DNA from: Bombardia bombarda
Lineage: Eukaryota > Ascomycota > Sordariomycetes > Sordariales > Lasiosphaeriaceae
Reading direction: 5' to 3'
Assembly (NCBI GenBank): GCA_030512295.1
Contig: JAULSR010000002.1
Location: 6,076,001 to 6,140,000, forward strand
DNA length: 64,000 nucleotides
Part shown: positions 21,294 through 31,848 of the stretch, one piece after another
Layout of the letters: each line of letters opens with the position of its first letter
Numbering within the stretch: the stretch's first letter is position 1
Notes under the pieces: model-generated
Database searches by the model: none
The model's input: only the letters and a program-made list of their open reading frames with translations
What the model was told of the DNA's origin: nothing
Translations under genes and position numbers: made by a program

Positions 21294-24200
21294 TTTCTGG
21301 CCGTGTGAGGATGTGAGCTGGTCACGGTGGCGGTTGGTGAGGGTGCGGTTGTGGTTCCCAGGGAGGGCGTCCTTTCCTTATATGAGAAGACTCGGGGATC
21401 TCCCATTTCTGTTGGCACTAGGCCAGGACATGCGGAGCCGGCAGGTGGCCCATCGGCAATAGGTCTAGAATTAAATTGAGCTTGAGGGGTCCCCAGTTTG
21501 TTTGTTCAGATAATGTTGCAAGAGCCCCGTCAGGCTCCCGTCTTCCAGGAAGACCTAGCCAGCCAGCCCGCCTGCCTGCTTGAGCTAGCCCGTTGATTGA
21601 CGACGTGCGTGTGCTTGTATGCTTGTGAGAAACGGCGTAGGGCAGGGGGATAGGAAACGGTGGACAAGCGACGGGTGGATGGGCCTGGGCTGCCGTAATG
21701 CTGCAGCAACAGGGCGAGGACAGGGCGAGGACCGTTTTGCGCTATGCGCAGTAAGGTATGCAAGGCATGTGTGTATAGGTGCAGTTGGGGTGCGGTCGGT
21801 GTGCATACAGCATACAGCAAACGTTAAGCAAGGTGATATGTACCGACAAGCTCTTGTCGGGACCGGGCAGGACATGCATGAACGGGGCCTGAGCGAGGGA
21901 ATTATGGCAACAAGATATTGCAGAGAGGGAGAGTATCTCAAGGAAGAGGAGTGACAAGAGAAATAGATGGAGGGGTCATGTCATCTGACAAGAACAGAAC
22001 GCGCCCGGCGGCTGCATCGAAGATGGCAAGATGGGTGGTGGTGCCCTCTAGCCCTGTCTCCAAGACACAACTGGCGATGCAGTGCTGCTCTTCTGCCCCT
22101 GCAAACGGTGCAGGCAGGCATCTGGACTGGACGTGCACACAGCCCGCACTCACACATACCTACGCCCCTAGCTGAGCAAGTCCGGGTTCATCTTGCCATC
22201 TGACTGAGGAAGAACTGCTGCCCCCAGACAGAAGACAGACCGAAATGCAAGAGGCGCATCCAGGGTCGTGTCCAGTCAATTAATTGCCTGTGATGAATCG
22301 GGATCCGAACAGGAAATTACAGCTATGTCCTGATCCCAATGGCAGATAGCTCGGTGGTTGAGGAAAACGGAGGACGCTGTATGTGCTGCTGTGTGGCAGT
22401 TCAAGAAGCCTAATGCCGAGTACTTGAAGGTACATGGACGCACAAGCTCGACCAGGGAGCCCGGTCGGTACCTGAGGTACGCAGGTACTTGCTAGCGCGA
22501 TGTTCGATGCTTGACAGATCCCGCTCTGTGCTGCGGGCCCCACATGGCAGCGATAACCTCGCCCTCATCTGATTTCCGCGATCTTCGGCGAGCGAGAAAC
22601 ATAGACGAAGCTGCGGCTGCGCGCAATGACGCTGCGATTCACTTCTGCAGAGCCGCCTACATGCTGCCCCTGCTCTTTTGTGGGTTGGACGGCGGCCTCG
22701 AGACCCCCAGACTTTCACTGCCATTGCCCCAACCTGGTGGCTTTCCCGAGAGCCCGTGGTGCGTGCTCGTGTTCCTGGAAAAGGGTTCCTAATCTTTTTG
22801 TGGCTTGCGAACGCCCGGGGATATCTGACAATGGCCGGGGATGGATTGCACAGCGCCATCAATTGTTTCATCTGTGACGACAGGTAGGCAGCCTGTTTCG
22901 CCTGGGCAGCGGGCCATCGGGTTTAAGGACGCGCAATTACGTAAGACGCACTTTTGGCCAGAGAAAAAGAAAATGATGAAAAACCCAAAGAACTATTGGA
23001 AGACAAGGGCAATGGAGACTCGAGTGATTGATGCGACCAAGGCGAAGGCAATGATGCGAGTCGTCCGGGGGCCAACCCAAGTGCAGCCGCAACGACGCCC
23101 AGAGAGGCGCACGCAGTGTTGCTTGCTCACACAGGCGCTCCACTGACCGGTCCACCGACCGGACAAGTAGATGGATAGGTAGTCCCATCCGATCCATGGA
23201 ATAAGGAAGGCGCGAGATAGAAGAAGGAAGGAGGAAAGAGCGTTCGAGGAGCAGTGTGCCCGCCGGAGAGTCTCGGTGGCGGGGTGAAGCCAACAGGCGC
23301 CATTGGTGGTTTAGCGTCTTTCGGCACAGTGTAACCGGGCGGGCGGTACCGAGATGAGTGGTGCAAACGAAGCTGTCTGATAGGCTGAAAAACGCATTCT
23401 GGGCCCATCGAACCAGACTGTCGGGTCGAGCTGTGTTATGTGACTAGCTGAGGCAGGTCTGCGGGCGTCTTCCTTTTTTCCTTGATGGGTGTCTACCAAC
23501 GGCACTCGTCTGTATCCAGCATTGCAGGTAGCTATCAAGGCACGAGGGCAAGTGCAGGGTTGCGCTTCGATAAGTTTTCACTTGATCCCGGCTCAATGGC
23601 GAGCTATCGACTGCTTTCGAACTTCTTACTGCATTATTCGAGACCATGCAGCCTGTCCCCGTTGCTGCTTTCAGGCGGGGATGTCTGAACCGACATGCCA
23701 TTGCCACCCACGTAAATAGGTATGCAGTGCAGAGAAGCAGTACAAAGAGAGAAAACACCATAATTCAGTCCGACTACTTTTATGGCCCCTATGAAATGGG
23801 TTAATTTAAAACGGCATAGTACAAAATTCCAGGCCATCTAGCGTTGAGAAGCGAAACCGCTGAAAGCAGGCTCACAGCTTGGCATTCCCTGACGTGGCAT
23901 CGCCTTGAGAAGTTTTGTTGCGCCATCAGCGCTGAGCCGCTTGACTTGGGCACCACTTACCGTAACCTTCTGACCAACATTGGCTAGATAATAAGGGAGC
24001 TACTCTGAAAATGCTGGTAAGCGATGTGAGGTAAATACAGGAATCAGCAGCGCTTCGGACACAAGACTAAACCCATTGAGGTCGTTACTAGGCAGAAATT
24101 GTTGATTAATGATCGATAACATACATCCATACACAGTAGGGTAGTTGATTTCTAATTCCGCTATGGCTCAATGCATGGAGCGACGCTGCCATGCAAGTGA

Positions 24201-26811
24201 GGTCTCTCCTGTAATGCTAGGCTCAAGTAGCAAGGTCAGCAAGGTTCTTACGAGGACGGGGCCGTCCCTTGCGAAACGGTTCACCCCGGCCCGTCTGTTA
24301 GCGTGGCGTCTGATATTGGGCGTTGGCCAGGGCCTTGTGGGACACACAAGCTCATAGTGGGGCTGAGCGGGGTACTGGCCAATGAAAAGTCCCCTTCTGG
24401 ATTGGGAAGCCCCACATTTTCAGCCAAGACAGCCCAAAAAAGGCAAGGCGTCTAGTCTTGGGCTAGTGTTGGCAAACTCGTCACACACTGTGTCTAAACC
24501 TACGGCGCAGGTCAAGTACCACGAGGTACTCCATGTATCTCACTTACACGCGCATACAAAACAGAAAACAGCTCCTCGGCAGCAATATGAAGAATCTGTT
24601 CGCCGAACAAGCCGACCTACTACTAGGTCATCTTGGTTTCCCAGCACAAACAAAGAACAGAAGATTGTTTGATAGCTGGCTTTTGCTTCAGTTTTTGTTT
24701 CATGTTTTTCCTTTTGTTTTAGTAGCTATCGCGATATAACTGATGTGCGGCACCTAGAGAATCCGTCAGACGGACCGTCTTGGCGTATGTGGAGACGATC
24801 TTAGATCTGCCCGTCGCAGCTACAATTAAACTTAATGGCCACGTACCCGGATAGGCTCTGTGCCGCAGTGGACCTGACGCTGAGCACTTGTGTCTGTTCC
24901 TATTAATGCCCTGGCATTAAGCAACAGCCGCTGCTATGGACGTTGTAAGTTTTATTCTTTGTTCCACGCGCCACGGGCCCAACTGGTTGTCATTTCCTCT
25001 GGTTCAAACAGAGCGCGACGAAAGTGCACTTTTGGGGGAGTACTTTACTGCGGCTAACATACATCATAGACACACCACTCTCAGTTCGCACCAAAAAGTT
25101 CGAGTCTCGGGCCGTAGACTGCCACTCACTCAATTGGAGTCGGGACCGAGGTAGCACAGACAAGAAACCGTTATGCCAAAAAAGCCGGATTGTAACCCAA
25201 CCAGTTAGTACTTAATACTTGACATCATGATACGGTACACGGTATGCAGGGCCAATACGGTGCCTGCCAGTACTCTCCCAGGTCATGAAAATAAAAAAAA
25301 AATAAAAATGTGACAATTGGATAGCTCGGGGACGCCGAACAAAGTGCTGAATGTTCAGTGAGGTGAGTATTCTGTTGCAGTAGCGGGCCGCGAAAAGGGG
25401 CCTCAAAAGGGGGCGGTGATAAGGCTGTGAGAGATTGAGAGACGGAACAAAATGTTCACTTTTCAGGCTGCAATCGCGCTTCTAGAAATAATTTCTAGCA
25501 GTTCCAGCACTTATTACTATGTGGGTAGGGCTGTGCAAGCATTAGACTACGACACTGCGCAGATAAAAGTCATAACGGAGTGACGGGGAAGGGAATCGGG
25601 GGGTCCAAGAGCCGCCAACGGCCACGGCTGCCTAGAAGAGATGCCGCCAACATCTCTTCTTCTCCAGAAAGGCAATTTGCAGTGTTCGGGAAAAAGGTAA
25701 AACGAGAAAAGAAAAAGAATTGAGATGCTGGGTTCTTCCATGAGGGCTGGCTGCCTCCCTCTGACTCCTCGTAGGACGATATCTTAGCCGTCGGATGGCA
25801 GAGTACGTCGCCGACTTCATGATGCTACACACCCATCTCTTTGCAAAACGGTGCCATATCTAGGTGGCCATCACCCTTGCCGTAATTGCAGCAATCTTGC
25901 TCTCCTAACCTTCACTCACCGATAGAGAATATTGGCGCCTTGCGGAAACTTAACAACCTACAAACACCACAACCTCCCCAAATCCGCTCATTCCCGCTGC
26001 CGGCCGGCCTACCGCCAATCCACGCCCTCCCATCACTCTCATGGATGTGGACAGACGTGGCTGGACGGCGCTCTCCTTCCTCACCCCGCTGATAACGCCT
26101 GGACTGACCGACTGGCCGCAAGGGTGTCTGTCTTGTCTGTCTGGTCTATTCCCGCCCCCCGGGTAGACAACCAACCCCTTCCCGCCTCATATTCTTCTCC
26201 TTCTTCCTCCTCCTCCCTCCAGCTCATCTCATACCACCACCCCCCTCCTCACAAACATTCCAAAACGTCCTCTTGCATACCTAGGCCATGCTGAAAACCA
26301 TCAAGAGACGTTTCCGTGAACCCGTCTGGAACCAACCTCAACCGTTGTCTCCCCTCCCTCGCTCCCTCTTCTACTCCACCCACCTTCCACACAAGTTTGA
26401 CAACGTCGCTATCACGCTAGTACATCTTTATTGTATGCACCTTAATTAATCAGCGCACTCACGCTTTTCCAAGCAAAACTGCAAGTGAGGGAGGTGTACC
26501 CCTGAACGACGCGCCCGCTACCGTCCCGCTCTTCACTAATTCTGGAGGAGGAGGAGGGAGGCGGTGTAAAATGACCCATTTCATCCCGCAGGGCAGTGTT
26601 TCGCATCCCATTGGTCTTTCCTTCAGTTCCCTTTAATATCCTTTTCCCCGGTGCTAAGTAGCAGCAACAATCCTTCCGCCAGACAAACAATGACGCCACA
26701 ACGTTTCCGCACTGTCTGCCTGACTCGCACAAAACAGCAAAGACTCCACTGGACAGAGACATATTCAGCATCATCCATGAATCCAAATCTTCAAGAGTCT
26801 TTGTATCAAAT
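21294..26811. other. 5.5-kb gene-free stretch
   Basis: No open frame here has domain-like content, and I see no spliced conserved gene. It begins as the promoter side of the F-box-like gene. Around 26000-26290 it becomes C/T-rich and leader-like, ending in an ATG at 26288 that opens only 53 codons (stop 26447-26449) with no recognisable product. Non-coding transcripts or very small genes cannot be excluded. Confidence 0.5.
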
Positions 26812-26885
26812 GGTCGGATGGTGTTGTTGATTATCACGTCAGTCTAACACACTGAAGGTCTCCGGTTCAAGCCCGGGTCTGATCA
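26812..26885 (+). tRNA. tRNA-Val (anticodon AAC)
   Basis: 74 nt fold into a full cloverleaf. The acceptor GGTCGGA pairs with TCTGATC (two G-U pairs). A D-arm GTG/CAC follows. The anticodon stem TCAGT/ACTGA encloses loop CTAACAC with anticodon AAC at 26846-26848. The variable region is AGGTC; the T-stem TCCGG/CCGGG encloses TTCAAGC; the discriminator is A. There is no intron. A TTTT run near 26895 could end RNA polymerase III transcription. The gene lies 245 bp beyond the 3' end of the DUF3176 gene, on the opposite strand. Confidence 0.93.
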
Positions 26886-27129
26886 TGATGTCTATCTTTT
26901 GCAGTTTTCTCGCAGCTTGCGTCTCCTTTTTGCCCTGGAACAATACTTCACACAAGCTAAAACCGAATTTGAAGAGACGATGACCAATTTGAGGGGGGAT
27001 CCCTTGTGTAAGACTGCCTTCTTTCATTCTTGTTCAGTCCGAGTTCGTTCTTGTTCAAACACCAGCTAACAACACACTTGACTGTCAGTTGATAATTTCC
27101 AGACACACACGACAAGAGCAATCCCTTCC

Positions 27130-29132
27130 TCACGCATCCTCAGTGGTCCTGAATCCCCACTGCCCATTCTCTCCCCGGTACATCGCGATCCGAATATGTC
27201 CCACCCGCTCCTCCAGTCCATCAGGGACGTCCATCCCGTCCGCGACATGGTCATGTATGTTGTCGTCCACGCGACAGAACAGCATGGGAAGGGCGCCCCC
27301 TTTCCACACCGACACACCATCCCGCGCGCTGACGATGATGGTGTGGAAGAGAAAGTAAATACTCAGTAGAATCATGACGCCCGGGTATATCATCCAGTGC
27401 CACTTGACTCTGATGAAGGGAGCAAGCCGGACGGCTGACCCGTTGTATTTGCTCGTCTGCTGCCCACTTGTCTTTCCATTCTGGCGAATCTCGACCGTCA
27501 TGCAGTCGGCAAACGTCGAGATCCAGTCTTGGAGGCTGTTTGTGGCGTTCCACATTGCTTCGACCCAGTCAGAGGTGTAATCGACCACGTTTACATCGGC
27601 ACTGACCGTCCCCGAGGTCACGCCCGCCATGAAGCCCCTCAATGCGGTCATGGCCTCGTGTGTAACCGAGTACCTCGTTCCGTTATCAGTGTTCAGCCCT
27701 TCTGGCACATCGACAAAGACATATTCAGTGCCGCGAATGCCGCTGCCATGCTGCAGCGTCGTAGTAGACCAGGTTCCCTCTACGGTCTCGTTCTGCTTCC
27801 CGTCACTGACAGAGACAGAATAGCTTTGTATGCAAAACCACAAAGCACATTCGTTGCCAGTGACTGCCACATCTTGACCTGCGGCTTTGGTGAGGGATAA
27901 CATGTCGAAAACAGAAAAGTACGCTCGGTTCGTTGACTCAATTGGATGAACGGTTCCATTTGACGGGGCTACTATAAATGTACTATGCTCTGCTGCGTGT
28001 ATTGGGTCGTTGATTGATGTTCCGGAATGGGTCGAGTAGGTGCACGTCCCAGTAGTTTTATTGCATGTCGGAGAGACAGTTATCGGCGTGCACTCTCCAC
28101 AGGCGGCCAAGGTTGGAACCACAGGCCATGTGCAGTTTGCCGTCTCACATGAGGCCATGACCAAGGGTATGTCTGTTGATATGATGCCACTGTACACGGC
28201 AGCTTTTGTGGATAACGCTGGAACAAAATCTGGGCCAGCAGTGTTAGAACCTCTCCCCCAACAAAAGAAAACACAGACTTGCTTACCACCGTTATAGCCT
28301 CGAGCAAGATATGTATCCCAAACTTCACTTCGAGGGGGAGGGGGCGCCGGACTGTAGGTGTCGTTGATTACCCGTTGAGGCCGTTGCTCAAAGGTCACCA
28401 TCTGTTGGCTGAAAGTCTCGAAGCCGTGGACAAGTATAATTATAGCTGCGCCGATACAGCCAAGGTGTCTGAGGAATATGATGAGCCAGTGCCGCGCCAG
28501 CTCGGTAGGACATGGCAGAATACTTACTTGAACTTCATCCGCCAGATCAGACATAGACTTCCCTAGAGTCCCCGAGAAGCTTCATCAAAGATTTTAAAAT
28601 CCGACAATCGAGCGTTGTGCTTGGAGCGACGTTGTGACATTTCCGAAACCCATATCCAGGCGCCCTGGCTCACAGCGGCTTCGACAAAAGCCTTCATTGT
28701 CACGCGGACAATAGAGACTAATGCAATAATGGCCGTGTCAATCTGGAGACCACCACCCAGATCTGGCACAACCTTATTGTCGTAGCTCTGGAGAAGGACA
28801 GTAAGGCAAGCCGCCGTGATCACGCAGACGATGGCACACCAATACTCTTCATGCCACCAGGCTGCCGATGAAAAGTACTTTCTAGCACGGTGTCTCGGAT
28901 TTCTCTGGACCGCCATGTCTTGTTTCTCGAGCTTGGAATCGAGGTCGACATTCTCGAATCCAGTATTGCTTATCTCGTCCTCCGTTGCGTGGTGCAGAGG
29001 AGGACTGAATCGACGTCCTTCGCTCCACAGCTTCTCATCCCCGTCGGAGAAGACCTCGCTATGGTGAACAGGGGTTTTGCTGGCGGGTGCACTATTCTCA
29101 CGACCACGAAAATTGGTATTCCAGGAAGCCAT
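27130..29132 (-). pseudogene. DUF3176 membrane protein gene with one nonsense codon
   Basis: Exons 29132-28528, 28468-28287 and 28229-27130 join in frame across two introns (59 and 57 nt; donors GTAAGT and GTAAGC), giving 628 codons. Family marks are two N-terminal membrane helices (AIVCVITAACLTVLL; IIALVSIVRVTMKAF), the LSDFKIFDEASRG signature, a third helix (HLGCIGAAIIILV), a Cys-rich extracellular part (SCETANCTWP, CGECTP), a C-terminal helix (MIYPGVMILLSIYFLF) and a complete tail. TAG at 28565-28563 sits just after DEASRGL, where I recall Trp (RGPWGSL). Everything else is intact, so this is a very recent null allele or a sequencing error. DUF3176 proteins have no known function. Confidence 0.8.
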
Positions 29133-29626
29133 TATGTGCGCGTACTCTTCAGATCAGTCTCGGTTAAAAAAAACACGGTAGGGAAAAGAGAGAATTGTAA
29201 TGCTTCATAGGTCTAATGCATTTGACGTGGTCGTCGGTCGAGCTAGGGATACTAATTACTCAGGATAGATGTTGTCTTGTGATGAGAAAGGCATGAAATG
29301 TCGATGGGAATACCAAAATGCAAAAACTGAATCCAATCAGACACGGCATTGGAGAGGAAGGAGCGATGACGACCAAATTAACCTCGTTGGTGCTGCAGCC
29401 AATCAATCCATGCCTTCCTCACAACCACCTACCGTTCTGGGCCAAGGTCATTTACCTTTTCGGCGGAGGAAGTAACGGTCGCGGTCACGGATCCGAACGG
29501 TCGCGTTGTGGCACCAGTGAGTTGAGTACCTTACCTACTACGTATACTTGCTTTATTGTAATTCCAGAAGCTTTTGGGATGTAAATTGGATACCTCACTC
29601 GCGTATTTACCCCTTTCCAGCCCACA
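29133..29626. promoter_or_regulatory. Divergent promoter, DUF3176 / agmatinase
   Basis: 494 bp between two outward-facing start codons. I see no coding content. There are CCAAT-like words (CCAATCAG near 29332, CCAATCAATC near 29399) but no defined operator. Confidence 0.5.
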
Positions 29627-31389
29627 ATGAAGCCGTCCGCTTATTTGGCCTATGTCATCATCGGCGGGGCAACGGCCTGGGAGTTCCCCAAAGTCGCCTT
29701 CTCGCCCTATGACCATGATGGCAACGAACAGCAGCAGCCCATAGCACCTTTGGAAGTCGATGACAACATCGACATAATTACCGGCAGTCAGTTCCATGGA
29801 CTGAAGACTTTCGCCAATCTGCCCTATGTCAACTGCTTCTCTGATGACGAGGCCGCGACAAAGCGCTATGACATCGCCATTCTTGGCGCTCCTTTCGATA
29901 CGGTGATTTCTCTTTCTCACCTTCGATCCAAGTTGGGGTCTCACCGGCAGCCAGCTAATATCGTGACACGACACCAGTCTGTCACTGGAAGGCCTGGTGC
30001 TCGCTATGGACCAACAGGGATCAGAATTGGCAGTCAGAGTATTAGCGGCGGATTCAACATCTACACTGGTCAGTCTTGTCTATCTCCTTGGCCTTACTCA
30101 CAGCACAGCAAATATTAAGCAAAATCACATCTAGGCGAGGATGTCTTGCATGATTGGGCCACCATCGTAGACTGTGGAGATGCCCGCTTGACCTGGCTGG
30201 ATAACAATGTTGCTTTTAGGCAGCTTGATAAATCGCATAAGGCAGGTTTGGCAGCTATCACAACTGACACCCACGGCTCATCTGTATGTGCTGAGCTGAC
30301 ACAAAGTCGCCATGAATTTTTACAGGTCGTGTCCAGCCGGCCAACCGCAAACTCAACCATCTCCAAAACACCAAGAATATTGACACTGGGTGGCGATCAT
30401 GCCACAACTCTCTCCGCCTTGCGTTCTGCCTTTGTCCGCTGGGGACAGGTGTCGGTGATCCATTTTGACAGCCATATTGGTAACAGAACTTGGATAGTGG
30501 CTATATCTTGTGTTCATTCGCTGATCAACTATCACTAGATACATGGCGGCCTGACGTGCTTGGTAATTGAGAGACGCTCCAAGTCTACAACGAATGAGGT
30601 CGCAGCTAACTGAATACTGTAGGGGGCGGTATCTCCGACTATGCGTGAGCTGAATCACTCCAAACCCCTCGATCATCACAGAAATCACCCCAGCTCACAT
30701 GGAGACTTACTCCCAGAGGTTTAAATCACGGAACCTTTCTCCATATCGCACACGAGGAAGTAAGCTCACCACCGATCACAACCGTTGATTATACTCAAAA
30801 CTAAACCCACCAGGGCTTGATCCGCAACACATCCATCCACGCCGGCATCCGCGCACCGGTGATACGCAAAAATAGCGACATCAAGAACGACAAGAGGTGC
30901 GGTTTCGAAATCATCACAGCCCGCGACATTGGCAAGGCCGGCGGCATTGCAGACATCATCTCAAAGATCAAGGAACGCGTTGGAAATTCCGGCGTCTACA
31001 TTAGTGTGGACATTGACGTGCTCGACCCTGCTTTTGCCCCAGGTGCGTTTCCCTCCCGTGATTGTTATCCATCCCCCACACACCAACGCCCTACCCCTCT
31101 TGCTTTACTTCATAGCTATCCACAGAAGAACTGACAACCATGGATCGACTCTTCCTCTCTGCTTTAAACAGCTACAGGAACTGCCGAGCCAGGCGGCTGG
31201 TCCACCCGCGAGCTCCTTACTATCATCGATGGACTTCGCGGCCTCCCCGTCATCGGCGCAGACGTGGTAGAGGTGTCCCCAGTCTACGACAACAAGGGCG
31301 AGACGACAGGACTTGCCGCAGCACACATTGGACTCTCCCTGCTGAGTCTGATGGTCGCTGTCCCGGTCAAGGCAGACGCGAATACTTGA
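29627..31389 (+). CDS. Secreted agmatinase-family ureohydrolase, 387 aa
   Basis: Nine exons: 29627-29902, 29978-30068, 30135-30241, 30326-30479, 30539-30562, 30623-30644, 30717-30759, 30814-31042, 31172-31389. They sum to 388 codons with an intact frame. An N-terminal hydrophobic stretch (AYLAYVIIGGATA) looks like a signal peptide. Ureohydrolase manganese ligands are all present: H183 (GGDH), D206/H208/D210 (FDSHID), D305/D307 (SVDIDVLDPA), and the family phrases GRPGARYGPTGIR and GLNHGTFLHIAHEEG. Agmatinases cleave agmatine to putrescine and urea; the true substrate here is not known. Exons 5 and 6 are only 24 and 22 nt, and the intron at 30242-30325 seems to use a GC donor. It shares a promoter region with the DUF3176 gene. 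Confidence 0.88.
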
Positions 31390-31848
31390 TCATTCGTGGG
31401 AATTTAGCTATATCTCTTTGCCAAACAACATCCAAGGTGGATTTAGCAAATAAAAGTATATTGATGGCTAGGTGGAATAATTCCGATTTGCTGTATTCGC
31501 CAACAGCGTCATGAACCATATTATGTACCATCTCTGAAATCACTTGGGAAATATCCATGACAGACAAATGATGCTGGACTTTTCGTCAAAGTAGTAAACC
31601 TTACGTAGGTATATAGGCTCCTAGAACCAACACACAAAACACAACAATCATAGCCCAATAGAATCTGCCTTACCCAGCTACCTACCTATCCATCTAAACT
31701 AGCGCCTATCAATCATACTTGCGCCCACACGCCAATTAAGCATGTATTCACCGCATCCCAACAACACACCCTCCCTTCACCACTCACCCCCGGCCCCGTC
31801 CAGGCCCCATACAAAAAGACACAAACTCCGACGGAACGAATGCTTTCT
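31390..31848. other. Convergent 3' flanks
   Basis: 459 bp between the stop codons of the agmatinase and ZZ/EF-hand genes. It contains repeated CTACCTA/ACCTAC words and no gene. Confidence 0.5.

Noticed and set aside
26288..26449. 53-codon ORF after a C/T-rich leader-like stretch
   Set aside because: Too short to support, no family and no downstream exon recognised.
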